DNA of 64,000 nt, taken from contig JAIUCV010000009.1 in the NCBI GenBank assembly GCA_026724425.1, positions 20,907,823 to 20,971,822 of the forward strand, in the 5' to 3' direction. Below, one piece after another: positions 12,517 through 24,067 of this stretch. Position 1 is the stretch's first letter; each line of letters begins with the position of its first letter. This DNA comes from Erythrophleum ivorense. Lineage: Eukaryota > Streptophyta > Magnoliopsida > Fabales > Fabaceae. A model generated the notes under the pieces. It was not told the DNA's origin. It saw nothing but the letters and a program-made list of their open reading frames with translations, and did no database searches. A program made the translations under genes and the position numbers.

Positions 12517-14593
12517 AGTAACACCATAACTTCTAGCTCATCATATCATATATATACATGCCTCACATCATTATATTCATGAAGATATAAGGCAAAAGGG
12601 GAAAAATAGTGACTTTCTTTGCGTTGCGTTGTACTTAAAAATTCCATTTGGTGTCACGTGGACCGTGTGAGCTCATGCTATACATTCTCATATTTAAATA
12701 CATCAATACAACTCATTTCCATCTCAAAACCATGCCCACAACTCATAGAAACTGAAATGGAGCATGAAATGGGTTTGTTTAATTTCGGCCAGATTTACCC
12801 CTTATTTTACCCAAACTTTAAAAAATCATAACTAATCCTAGAAACATCGTAATCATGCAATCTTGGTCATTTTGGGAAGCTATGGATGTCTACATCATAG
12901 TAAAATTATGCCCAAACTATAAAATTCATCAAAGATGGCATTTGACATCCAAAATATTCCAAAGGTCAGACTAAATTCTAGAACTATCACAGAATTTCGT
13001 GGAAAACTTTGAAAATGTCTAATTAATTCCAAAAAAATCAAAAACCAATAAAATTTACCATTACAGAAAGCTCTAGATGTCTAACCATGGTAAAAATTGT
13101 TTTAGTTCATGTATCATTAAGGGGAAGATGTTTGACATTCGAAAAGCTACTGAGGTCGCTGCTGCCTGGGCTACTGTTTCAAATTACTGATATAAACCTC
13201 TAAAATTCAAAACTAATTCTATAAAAATTGAAATCATACAAATTAGTCATTATGGAAAGATAAAAATGTTAAATTTATTCTAAAAATAATTCCAAAATGA
13301 AACAAATACATTCAGCCATTGTAAATCTATAGAATAGTGACTGAACTCTTGGGGCACCACTGCTAGTGATAGCAAACTTCAAGAATGCATAACTCTTTGC
13401 TCAAACCTTCAAATGAGGTGATCTCAGTGGCCACAGAAATCTTATGACCTTTAGTTTATGAATATTTCATAATCATTGAACACCATTTGCCCATCGGATG
13501 ACATAGGATACAAATCTGACCATATGAACAGTACATGCCTCATGATAGCAGAAAAATCTAAATTTTAAAAATTTATAATTAATTCTATAGAGCTTTGATT
13601 TTTATGCACTTTAGATTTCCAAAAAACTCTTGATTATCCCTACATGTTTGCAAAATTTGATGGGCAAATTCCTTCATTTGGTCAGTTTGTGCCATGGGGT
13701 TTCCATTTTGGTCATTTTTTAGCTCCATAATGGTATCAAAGGGTCCAAATTTGCTTCCCAAGCTTGTGTGGCCATTTGAGCATGTAAGATTGCACCAAAT
13801 TAAATGCCAAAACCATGAGAAGGAAGAGGAAGAAGAGGGGAAGAAGTTTAACAAGGCAAGGAGTAGGAAAACGTGACTAAAACTTACACTTTTTCAAGCT
13901 TCTTCTTCCTTCCTTGGCCTCCTCTCTTGTGTGCCACTCTCAGCCCTTCTTAATTCTATTTTAACATGTGGGAGAGTTGGTGAGGAGATCTGACCAAAGG
14001 TGGGACATTTTTATAAGCCTAGGGATTCATTTAAGCAACTTTCAAAATTTGTAATTTAGTCCCTCTTCGTAGTTTTGTTTGTTTGGGCTCATTTCAACTC
14101 CTTTTTGAAATTTGTCTTTTCCATCATATTCCTTAGGCTCTTAATCATAATAATTGCCTTTGGAATCACTCAAAAAGGATCTAAAATCATTATGAACCTT
14201 TCAGTCAAAGTTTTGGTCAACTAATAGTCGAAATCGCTTATCGGAGGGGTTTCAACTTTTTTAGGGGTTCTCATGGTATTCAGGGCCTCTGAGAACCCCA
14301 AAAAGCTCAAATTTTTCATTTAAAAAATCCTCCTATGAGTTTTCCAAATTTTTCAAAAATTATAAAAATGCCCCAACTTTCTTTGGCAAATTTTTTGAGT
14401 TCTTCTAGCTCTGGTTTTTGGGCATCTTAAACCTCAAGTCCTCATTTTCTAATATTTAAAATTTTATGATAATGTTAGTTGGCCCCAATTCCTTCTATTT
14501 CGAGGACTTCCTTTTATATTTGGCCCATTTATGACGTTTACAAAGAATTCGAACATTGCGTTTCTCACGTTTACGGAGGGACCAGATGTTACA
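12517..14593 (-). mobile_element. A4: internally deleted family A solo LTR
   Basis: In plus coordinates it starts AGTAACACCATAAC and ends CCAGATGTTACA, with perfect duplications CTCAC (12512-12516 and 14594-14598) in the A3 minisatellite. At 2,077 bp it is far shorter than its relatives. The distal kilobase passes near 13,790 straight into the promoter-proximal block, so the middle section (conserved GAGATGAGC-type block, minisatellite and leader modules) is missing. Both termini are intact, so the loss was internal; whether it preceded insertion cannot be told. Confidence 0.85.
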
Positions 14594-15945
14594 CTCACTA
14601 TGGCTAAGGATTCTTGGTTCCACCACACTCAAGTAAACCCAAGCAAATATACTAGGCATCATTTGAAAACATATTACAACATCTTGGTACCATGGAATAA
14701 AGGCACATGCTAGAACACTTTTCATGGCTTAAAACACACATACACACATTGAAAGACAAAGTAAGCACACATTCATGCATGAGAGAAAGTGGAAAGAGCT
14801 ACTTTTGATGCAACCACACACTTTTTCTTCTTAGAATTGCACTTCCTCTCTCGGCCACACACTTACAATGGTGGGGAGACTTGTCTCCTTGGCCTAAACA
14901 CATAAAATGGGAACCAATTATGCTCTTGGAACCATTCACAAAGCTATCTATCTACTTGGAGCTCTAACTTTGTCTTATGGTTCATTTAGGGTTCTTAAAT
15001 GCACCTAATGAAGCAACATCCATCAATTGAGTTTTAGGCTCTATTCTTTCCTTTCATTTATGACTCTTGGCTCCTTTTAAACCTCTTGGAGTCATCACAC
15101 AATTAAAATAAGGAGCCTAATTAGATGTTGCTTCTTTAGGTCATTTTATAGAACCTATGACACCAATTCATTCCATAGGCCTTCTAAATTTTTCCCAAGG
15201 TTTTCCTTTATCTTCATTCATCATATATGACTTAAAAATGGGCTTGAAAAAATTTAAAACTATCCCTAGGTCCCTTAAGTCCTTAGGCTAAGGCTATGCT
15301 CCTTAAGGCCACACTTGGAGTTTTCTTTATTTTCTTGGTGGAAGATGCATATGGGGAGCCTTCTAGGAATCTTAAGAGCTCATCCAAACACTTATTTAGG
15401 CCTAGGAGTTATTGTATCAAATCAGATTTTACAAAGGACACTTGAAACCTTAGGTTTGCTATCTTATAATCTAATAGTTCTTTTGTTGTTTTCTTTGTAT
15501 ATCTTTATTCTCCTCCCTTAAATTCTTAAGATTCATCCTTGGTTCTACCTAAATCCATGCCTTCTTGTAGCTCTTTATGTTGGACAAGCCAAGAAGAGAA
15601 GGGGGAGAAGAAGTAACTACCACGGGAATGAAGATTTACCTTGTTTCCTTAGTCTTTCTTGCTTGTTTCTCACTTTGATTGGCCTCTTCTCTTCAAATCC
15701 GAATTTCCCCCTCTATTCTACCATTAAAATAGATCCAAGGACTTCAATAAAACCATAGGAAAAAAGGGAAAATGGAGGAGAAGAAGTTTGCTAAAGAGAA
15801 AGGATGAAAAAAACCAAGAAAATCCATGCCTCTTCCTTTTTTTTCTCTTTCCTTTCTTCTCCTTCTTGTGCACCTCACTCTTAGGGTTCTTTCTTTGATT
15901 TAGGGTAGAACAAATGTGGCTAAATGAAAGATGAGGTGGGGTGCC

Positions 15946-15959
15946 TCATATATATATAG
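15946..15959 (-). promoter_or_regulatory. TATA box of LTR A3
   Basis: The minus strand reads CTATATATATATGAGGCAC, nearly the same as in A1 and A6 and about 600 bp from the LTR start. The downstream C/T-rich block is conserved. Confidence 0.6.
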
Positions 15960-16551
15960 GTAGGTTAGGAAGAACTTTTCAAAAATTCTAATTTCATCCC
16001 TTCGTCTTGGCATTTTGTTTTAAGTTTATTTTAGCTCCTTTTTTAGAATCGTCTTTTCCATCATAAAATTTAGGTCATCAATTTTATAAAATGTCTTTGG
16101 AATCACTCAAATTGAAACTAAAACCTTTTTGAACAAATTTGTCAAAGTTTGAGCTCACCTTTGTTAGAAAAACATCTACCGAAGGGGTTTTAATTGTCCC
16201 GGGGCTTCCCATGGTCTTCAAAGCCTTTGAGAATCATAGAGAACTCAAATTTATCATTTAAAAAGCCCTCCTATGAGAATTCTAAAAATTGCCTAAAATT
16301 ACGAAAATACCATTACGTTTTATAACTATTTCATTAAATTTTGTCTGGCCATTTTAACCTTTGTTTCAGGGTACCTCTAGCCTCGACTCACCATTATTTA
16401 AGGCCTAGAATATTATTCTAAGTTTATTAGACCTTAAATCACTCTATCTGGGGGACTTACCTTTTATATCTGGTGAATTTCATATATTTACGGAGAAACC
16501 GTATGTTACGTTTCTTATGTTTACTCTCATTTTCAAAGAACTAGATATTAG

Positions 16552-16776
16552 ATTTACTACTTCATAATCAATATCAAAATCTAAATTCAATTCGCAATTA
16601 TTTCCTACATTGTCTATTGTCTTAAAAATCAAATTAGTTACTATAGCTTCTTGAATCTTGCGATTTCTAAGTTGCTTATGAAAACTCCTATCAATTTTTG
16701 GATCAAACTTAATTAAATCTCTATTAGAAGATCTTGTCATACACCAAAAATGAAATAAAATAAAAGAAAACACCAA
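16552..16776 (-). pseudogene. gag: Element E gag, N-terminal segment
   Basis: The open frame on the minus strand begins upstream of 16740, but the gag start is probably the Met at 16740, giving MTRSSNRDLIKFDPKIDR. This resembles the start of Athila-type gypsy gag (MTRS...FDPEIERT...). About 60 codons are visible before A3 interrupts; the frame resumes at 10942. The stretch is free of stops, unlike element D, so E is the less decayed of the two. Gag would form the particle core that packages element RNA; this copy cannot because it is split at least twice. Assignment to Athila rests on the motif plus the tRNA-Asp-type primer site upstream. Confidence 0.7.
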
Positions 16777-17045
16777 AAAATACCAAGAAAAATGAAAATA
16801 AATTTAGAAAAAATAGAAAAAATCACAAAAAAATCAAAGAAAAAATACTAAAAATTGAAAAAGTGGTCTAAATGATGGAATTTGGCCAAAAAGTATCCTA
16901 GCTTATAGTAACACTATAAGTTTAATTTCTCACAAGACTTAGAAACTATATACGAAGTTTCATCTCAATTGGAGTTTGTCACCCCTTATACCTATATTGA
17001 TCAGGATAGTCGCAAAATATTAAAACATCGAAAATTGACCACAGA
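16741..17045 (-). other. Element E untranslated leader, gag-proximal part
   Basis: A very T-rich tract (minus strand) at about 16,780-16,860, then about 190 bp of unrecognised sequence up to the end of A5. It fits the long non-coding leader of Athila-type elements. The rest of the leader is at 20386-20463 on the far side of A5. Confidence 0.5.
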
Positions 17046-20000
17046 TGTTATACCATATTATTTCTAACACTAATCCCTCTTTTTGCAAATGAGGGTATGC
17101 ACTTTATCAAGGAAATCTCAAGAAAATGCATTAAAATAATAAATGAAATTGTGCTATATAGCAGATAAATTTTTCATTTCATGTCTTCAGGACCCCATAA
17201 ACTAATTAACAACATTCTCTAATTATTTTTCATACATAAAAATCATAACATTCTTAACCATTGGCAAAAATCACGGATTAAGGGTCAAAAACCCTAAAAT
17301 TTCTTCATTTCTTATGCCTGTATAGTGTGGTAGATTTTAGGGGCAACTTTGAAAAATCATAACTAAATGTAGAAAAATTGAAATCACACAAATCATAGCT
17401 TTCTAGAAAGCTCTAGGTGATTACATCACGTTACAAAATAATTTTAGGACATGAACTTAGCCTTTGGACCATGTTTGACAATGAAGCAACTACAAAGGTC
17501 TGGTTGTCCCTGGTACTAATATAGTTTACTATCATAAATTTCAAAAATGTCTCATTAATTCTAAAAACATCCAATCTATACAAATGATACCAATTTGGAA
17601 AGTTACAGATGTTATCTAGAGGGAAAAAATAACTTTAGACCAGTCTAGGCACATCCAAGCCTCGAAAACTAATCAAATATTGATATAGGTCTGACTAGAC
17701 ACCTGATACTGGACAACAAATTCAAAAATTAATATTCAAATGAGGTGCTTCCAATTGTCACAAGTCACTGGAAAGGTCTAGTTTCTTCCTATAAAATTCT
17801 ATGGCAATTGAAAATCATTTGCCCTATGATTGATACAGAACAATTTTCAGACCATATGCACAGTAGCAATGACTATATCAGAAAAATTTTCCAACTTCAA
17901 ACATTCATCAAATATTCTACAGACCTCCAAATAATACCCACATTAGCTTTCTAAAAATATCTCAACAGTTCCATTGTCTTGGTACCATACAAGGTTCATA
18001 CATCATTCATACATAATATTACATTTGTTCATAATCTTACATTACAAAAATAACATGTACAATATCGCTCTTAAAATTAATACACAAAGAAAACTACAAA
18101 AGGTTTAAAGTATAGCCCTTCTAGGCTCTTGGCTTGCTTTCTTTGCTTCTTGTGAACCACCTAGATAACTCAAGATGGAAGGGGAAAGGGGATAAGATTC
18201 CAAAAGTCTTAATAGCTCACATACCCATTCACATACACATTCAAGGCATATACACATCAAAGCATATGTATGGAGGGTATGGCAATCATAAAGTATGCAA
18301 GGTCATAATTCTCATTCCACTTATTCACATTCAAGCCAAGACCATGCTCTAGGGACTTTTGGTTTTGCCTCATCCCATTTCTAGGACTTTTAGATTTGTC
18401 TCACTCTTGGCCTAGGGACTTTTGACTTGGCCTCACCCTTGCAAGAGACTCTTGGCCTTGTCTCACCTATGCTATGAGACTTTTAGCATCTCCTCACCTT
18501 CATTGAGGGACTTTTGGCATCACCTCACCCTTATGAGCCATTTTTACAACCATAGTTATTCAAAGGAATACATTGGTACCAATGTAATGTCAAAGCATTA
18601 AGTAGCATATTCTCAAGTCACAAGAGCATACACAAGCACACAAAGACATACATATGCACACAAGAATGCAAGGAGAATGAGGTGGAAAGCTACCTTGGAT
18701 TTATGCAAACTTTTCTTGATCTTTTCCTTTCCTCTTTTTGGCCTCACAACACCTAGGTGGGTGGATGTTCTCTTGGCCTAGGCACTATAAACAACACATA
18801 ATCACACACTTGAAGCAAGCCAAGACACCAAATTAAAACTTGAATACACACTTGGTTTCAAAAGTAGCATAATAATTCCATAATTGACCCAATGAAGCAA
18901 CTCTCATATTTCAAATTCTATGCTCCATTTTCTTGTTATTTCTAGACTTTTTGGACTCATTTCAGGTCCTTGGAGCTCTCACACATTCACTTGCACAACA
19001 CAAGTTGCTTCATAAGGCACCATTATGGACATTATTATTTCATCTCTCATTCCATAGCTCCTAAATTTTTTCCAATGGTTTCTTCCATCTTCTAACATCA
19101 TATAAAGTCTCAAACCAAAGCTAGAACAATTTAAAACACTCCCTAGCTCTATGAACTAGCCTAGGGCGAGATATGCACCAAGGAAGGAGTTCACAAGCTT
19201 CTTGATTTTTCCTTGATGGGAGAGCCACTTGGGAGGGTTTCTAGAGGTCTTAGGAGCTCAAGGAAACATTCAAATAACCAAAGAAACATTCACATAAAAT
19301 CAAATTTTACAAAACCCTAAAAAACTTCACACTTTCCTAACTTGATTTCCATTGGTTTTTCTTGGAATTTCTTACCATATTCCTCTTCCTCATGGTCTAA
19401 AACCCTAGTTCCTCTCTTGTTTTCAGGCAGAAAAAACTCCCCCTATATGGTTCTATTCTTGGCCGAAATCATACACATCCATGGAGCAAGGAGAAGGAGC
19501 AACTACAACAAGCAATTACCTTAGATTCAAGTTTGTTTTCAAGGTCTCTTCCTCTTGGTTTGCTTCTCTCCAAGATTTTTGAACTGTCCCTCTAAGTTCT
19601 GGACCAAAAACAGAACCAATCATCTCAAGAAAACCATAGAAAGAGAGCATAGAAGGAGAGGAACAAGGTTGGAGGAAGAAAGAGCATGAAATTCCATGGA
19701 TTTACCTACCTTTTCCTTGATTTTTCTCCTCCTTTTCTTCCCCTTCTTGTGCACCTAAGAGAGCAGATCATATTATATATTTTGGGCAGAAAATTTCGTG
19801 CTTAAGAAGATGGGAGAAGAAGGAGAAGTGTATAGGAGCTTTTAGAAACACACTTTTTTCAAAATTCTAATTTTGTCTTTCTGTAATAGCAATTTGTTTC
19901 GCCTTTGTTTTAGCTCTTTTTTTATAACCATCTTTTTCATTATCAAATTCAAGTTCCCAATTTAATAAAATGCCTTTGAAATCACTCAATTTAGAGCTAA

Positions 20001-20385
20001 AACCTTACCGAATGAATCCGTCAAAGTTTGGGCTCACTGACATTGGAAAATGTACACCGGAGGGGTTTTACTAGTCTTGGGGCTTCCTATGGTTTTTAGG
20101 GCCTATGAGAACCCTAAGCAACTCAAATTTATCATTTTAAAAGCTCTCCTTTGTGTTTTTTCAAAAGTTACATTTATTTACGAAAATACCATTATGTTTC
20201 GTCAGTTTTCGTCACAAATTATTTCTCCATCCTAATTCTATTTTTCTTTTTATTTGAGCCTAGAATTATCATTTTTAGGAGTCTAGGACTCCACCCAAAT
20301 TTTTTGGGACATTGTTTAGCCCATTTCAGAGGACTTGCTTTTATATGACTTATTTTGTCATTTTACAAAAATTACGTTCGTTACA
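17046..20385 (-). mobile_element. A5: family A LTR in the leader of element E
   Basis: In plus coordinates it starts TGTTATACCATATTATTTC and ends ACGTTCGTTACA, 3,340 bp. Flanks ACAGA (17041-17045) and ACGAA (20386-20390) agree at only three of five positions, so the duplication has decayed or an end is misplaced. The body has the family layout: distal modules, a clear six-unit minisatellite at 18352-18533, leader modules and a promoter-proximal block. It separates the primer site of E from its gag. Confidence 0.7.
18352..18533 (-). repeat. Minisatellite of A5, six units of about 31 bp
   Basis: The clearest array in the window. Units begin GGGACTTTTGG, continue TTTGCCTCACCC-like and end in a variable CTTGGCCTA-like tail. 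Spacing is 30-32 bp throughout, so this array defines the consensus period. Confidence 0.8.
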
Positions 20386-20463
20386 ACGAATACTAAATAA
20401 AAATGCTATAAACAAAATTGAAACTAAGGAATTTCTTATTCTAATTGATTGTGATTGATTAGC
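20386..20463 (-). other. Element E leader, primer-proximal part
   Basis: Non-coding sequence between the E primer site and the A5 insertion. AT-rich, with no motif that I recognise. Confidence 0.5.
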
Positions 20464-20481
20464 TCTCTAACAATGGTGCCA
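20464..20481 (-). other. Primer-binding site of element E, tRNA-Asp type
   Basis: The minus strand reads TGGCACCATTGTTAGAGA. Athila elements use TGGCGCCGTTGCCGGGGA; positions TGGC-CC-TTG and the final GA agree, and several differences are G-to-A or C-to-T type changes. It starts 6 bases past the LTR end. Confidence 0.65.
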
Positions 20482-20487
20482 AAATCT

Positions 20488-21584
20488 TGGTAAAGAAATT
20501 ACTGTTCACTCATAGTTGTCGCACAAGCCAAGATTAGTGAATTTCATTAGTTTGTAATATAATGCTTGCCAGGTCATCTCCCACAGAGCTATTAATCAAA
20601 TCAATTAATTTAGGATATGAAAATATAAAATTGAGAGAATTAGGAGTTCAAAAACATAACAAATTGAATAGCAAATCAATTAACAAAATAAAACGAAACA
20701 AAATTCAATCAGAATATTACGCAACTAACCCAAAATTCTTCCTTTGATAGTTTCCTATCCTTGTGACCTAAAAATATCTCTAATTTAATTTTTAATCCTC
20801 TGGTTATTTTCAATTAATATTCCTAAACTACTATTTAGGATTTTAATTGGTTCGTGTTGCAAATCAGAATGCAATTATGCTTTTGCTAACAAGACGAAGC
20901 CCAACTATTTCACACTTGACCAAAGACACACATAAAATCCTAACATGGTTTAGAATGAATTTAATTGATTAATCAACCGATTAAATCAAAACATGTTCTC
21001 AGATAAATCAAACAAATCAGAATTTATGTAACAAAAATCATCTAACCAGAATGATGCAAATTACATGAAAAAAAAAGAGAACAAAAGCAAAATACATTTT
21101 GAAATTAAAATTCAAATTAGAGTTCTATGCAAACATGGACTGAAGTTCCCTATCAGGTTCAAACTCTAGATTGATCACCAAGAAAATTAAAAAGCCATAG
21201 GAAAAACAAAAACAAGAATGAGAAGTAGAGAAAATGGAGTTGTGTATTGACGTCTTCTCCTCCTTAAATAGGCAAAGTTGTGTTCTCTCATAAAAAATCT
21301 AATACTAATCTTGATATCCAAATCTTTTAGTGACTTAAGATAATATCCAAATCCTTGCAAGAGTCTTCTAACCCAATCATTTTAGGAATCTTTTATCCCA
21401 TAAAATACAATTAAAAACAATTGGGCCTCTATTGGATAAATATAATAAAAATGCATTTAAAGTCCATTAATCTAAATTAAGCCCACTTAATATAAAATAA
21501 GCCCAAAGTTATCAAATTACCTACAATAATTTATTATTAAGACTAAATATGAGGAATATAAAATATAATAATATTGAAATATCA
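20488..21584 (-). mobile_element. 5' LTR of element E (Athila-like)
   Basis: On the minus strand it starts TGATATTTCAATATT at 21584 and ends TTTACCA at 20488, about 1.1 kb. It is bounded on one side by the integrase reading frame of element D (flank AAGTT, 21585-21589) and on the other by the primer site. A TATTTAAGG box at 21262-21270 precedes an exon-like, T-rich stretch. The 3' LTR and second TSD copy should be left of the window. Confidence 0.7.
21262..21270 (-). promoter_or_regulatory. TATA-like box of the element E LTR
   Basis: TATTTAAGG on the minus strand, about 315 bp into the LTR, followed by a purine-rich then C/T-rich stretch as expected near a plant transcription start. Confidence 0.45.
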
Positions 21585-22812
21585 AAGTTGGGCTAGGTTA
21601 AGAGGTAAGGCTATTTTGTAAGCTACTGGTCTGACTCTTAAAAGAATTTGGAATAGACCTAAATACTTTAAGCTGAGCTTTTTGCCTTTATAGACTTACC
21701 TACACTAGTTACTAGAGATACTTTGTTGAAAATATGATCTCCAACCTCAAACTCTGCAACTTTCTTTTGGTATCTGCATAACTTGCCTGTCTACTTTGAG
21801 CTACTAAAAGTTTTTATCTAATTAGCTCTATCTATTTTATGGTATGGTTTGCTATATCAGGGCCTATAAGGTTCCTTTCCTAACTCAACCTAACATAATG
21901 AGGACCTAACTTCCTCCTATAAAGGACTTCATAAGGTAGCTATTATTGTAAGCAAACTTTGCTAATAGTAAACACGCATCCCAGTTTTCCTTTATTTCTA
22001 GCATGCAAGCCCTTAAAATACCTTCTAAGGTTTGAATGGTTTTCTTTGTTTGACCATTTGTCTAAAGGTGGCATGTTGTACTAAATCTTAACTTAGTCCC
22101 TAAAGCTTATTGCAATGACTTCCAAAAATTAGAAGTAAACCTAGAGTCTCAATCTGACACTATACTATTGTGAACTCCATGTAATATTACTATTTCTTTT
22201 ATATGCAATTGTGCTAGCCTGTTAAGGGTGTATGTGGCATTAATAGGCAAGAAATATGCAGACTTGGTTAGTCTATCCATTATCACCCAAATGGCATTAT
22301 TCCCCATAAATTTCCTAGGTAAACCTATAATGAAATCCATAGAAATGCTGTCCCATTTTCATGCAGGAATATCTAAGGGTTTGAGCAGCTCTACTAGTTT
22401 TCTATGTTCAATTTTAACTTTCTGACACACAAAACATTTGGACACATATTCAACTATATCCTTCTTCATCCTAGGCTACCAAACATTTCTTTTAAATCCT
22501 GATACATCTTTGTACTACCTAGATGAAAAGTATATTTACTCTTATGGGCTTCTTCTATGATCTTTTCTCTTAGTTCCAACTCAAGAGAAATATACAATCT
22601 ATCATCTGTAACATTAATCTCTAGGTTTTTAACCTAGAAAGTTAACTCATAATTTCCTTTACACAGACATCTCTTTCTTGAGCCTCTTTTACTTGGGTTT
22701 TAAATTCACTTTCTATTTTGGTCTTACTTATAAACAAATTACTTGGTTGCACTTGACATGTGAGACTTATGTCTCTGAAACTTTCTATTTACTCTTGTTC
22801 TTTTAGCATCAA
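21585..22812 (-). pseudogene. pol: Element D integrase (Ty3/gypsy), broken
   Basis: Integrase joins element DNA to the host chromosome. On the minus strand one can follow the zinc-binding region (KCFVCQK, at about 22,420), the core start MDFIIGLPRK with its catalytic Asp (22340), VIMDRLTKSAYF, HNSIVSD with the second Asp, and the block before TIQTLE. In that block the usual SER is TKK, so the catalytic Glu is lost. Further on are FAYNNSY and KLSLKYLG...RPVAYKIALPLNLAQL, typical of chromovirus-type integrase tails. The frame ends at 21585 where element E inserted, just before the usual DVFHVS block; any chromodomain is outside the window. Several stops and frameshifts show a dead copy. The longest open part is 22149-22340. 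At its 5' side the frame meets A6. Confidence 0.85.
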
Positions 22813-23397
22813 TGTAATATTCGGTTCTTTGAAAATGAGAGAAACGTGAGAAACGTAACATGCGATTTCTTCGTAAATGTAGGAAATTCACCGAATACAA
22901 AGGGAAGTCCCCCATATAGAGTGATTTGAGGTCCCAAAAAATTTATATAGCATTCTAGACTCCTAAAAATGAGAATCTCAAGCTTACACTGAAAGAAAAA
23001 TAGAGCTAGAATGAAGAAACAAATTTGAACGAAAGGTTGATGAAACATAATGGCATTTTCATAATTTTGAGTAAATTTTCATAGGAGTGCTTTTTAAATA
23101 AAATTTTTGAGTTCTCCAGGGTTCTTAGGGCCCCCTGAGGACCATGAGAAGCCTCGAGATAGTTAAAACTCCTCCGATGGATATTTTCTAACGTCAGTTG
23201 ACCCAAACTTTGATGGATTCATTTAGAAAGATTTTACCTCTGATTTGAGTGATTTCAAAAGCATTTTACTAAATTATGAATCTATATTTCAAAATGAAAA
23301 AGATGGTTCTCAAAAAGAAGCTAAAACAAACTGGAAACGAAAATGCCAAGACGAAGGGATAAAATTAAATTTTTTGAAAAGTGTTTCTTAAATCTAC

Positions 23398-23408
23398 CTA
23401 TATATATG
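23398..23408 (+). promoter_or_regulatory. TATA box of LTR A6
   Basis: CTATATATATGAGGCACCCC, the same core promoter as A1 and A3, about 590 bp into the LTR. Confidence 0.6.
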
Positions 23409-23498
23409 AGGCACCCCATCTCCTCCTTCATTTAGCCACACTTGTTTCTGCCCTAAATCAAAGAAAGAACCCTAAGGGTAAGGTGTAACATCCGGTCC

Positions 23499-23549
23499 CT
23501 CCGTAAACGTGAGAAATGCAATGTTCGATTTCTCCGTAAACGTTAGAAA
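23499..23549 (+). promoter_or_regulatory. Paired edge boxes of family A LTRs
   Basis: CTCCGTAAACGTGAGAAA at 23499 and CTCCGTAAACGTTAGAAA at 23532, spaced exactly 33 bp, begin 15 bases from the LTR start. Recognisable versions occur at the same place in A3, A4, A6, A8, A10 and A14. Conservation of a paired motif next to the terminus suggests a protein-binding site; its role is unknown. Confidence 0.6.
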
Positions 23550-24058
23550 TGAGCCAGATATAAAAGGAAATCCTTGAAATAGAAGAAATTGGGGCAAACT
23601 AAAATTATGATAAAATTTTAAATATTAGAAAATGAGGATTTAAGGTTTGAGATGCCCAAAAACCAGAGCCAGAAGAGCTCAGAAAATTTGCCGAAGAAAG
23701 TAGGGGCATTTTTGTAATTTTTGGAAAATTTTGAAATCTCATAGGAGGGCTTTCTAAATGGAAATTTTGAGCTTTCTGGGGTTCTCAGAGGCCCCGAATA
23801 CCATGGGAACCCCTAGAATAGTTGAAACCCCTCCGGTGAGCGATTTCGGCCATCAGTTGACCGAAACTTTGACTGAACGGTTCGGAATGATTTTAGATCC
23901 TTTTTGAGTGATTCCAAAGGCAATTCTTATGATTAAGAACCTAATAAATATGATGGAAAAGACAGATTTTAAAAAAGAGTTGAAATGAGCCCAAACAAAC
24001 AAAACTACGAAGAGGGATTAAATTGCAAATTCTGAAAGTTCTTAAATGAATCCCTAGC

Positions 24059-24067
24059 TTATAAAAA
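24059..24067 (+). promoter_or_regulatory. TATA-like box of LTR A7
   Basis: CTTATAAAAAACG about 575 bp into the LTR, followed by a C/T-rich block (CTCCTCACCCACTCTCTC). It takes the place of the TATATATA box of other copies. Confidence 0.5.

Larger units (their letters stand above)
10943..16551 (-). mobile_element. A3: solo LTR of family A, hosting A4
   Basis: In plus coordinates it starts TGATAATACCATGG (10943) and ends near AGATATTAG (16551), flanked by ATTTA at 10938-10942 and 16552-16556. It lies in the gag of element E. The body is split at 12516/14594 by A4; without A4 it is about 3.5 kb. It has the minisatellite (12375-12516 plus 14594-14630), the purine-rich leader blocks and a TATA box. 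The final CA is degraded to G, so the exact right end is uncertain by one or two bases. Confidence 0.8.

Noticed and set aside
16777..16870. Poly(A)-like tract suggesting a LINE or SINE tail
   Set aside because: It is the T-rich leader of element E on the minus strand; there is no RT of LINE type and no flanking duplication.
16902..16920. Alternative left end of A5 at AGTAACACTATAAG (16907)
   Set aside because: The next bases do not follow the family pattern, whereas 17046 (TGTTATACCATATTATTTC) does; neither gives a perfect duplication.
18352..18533. Proline- or leucine-rich repeat gene from the regular units
   Set aside because: Unit lengths of 30-32 bp do not keep a reading frame.
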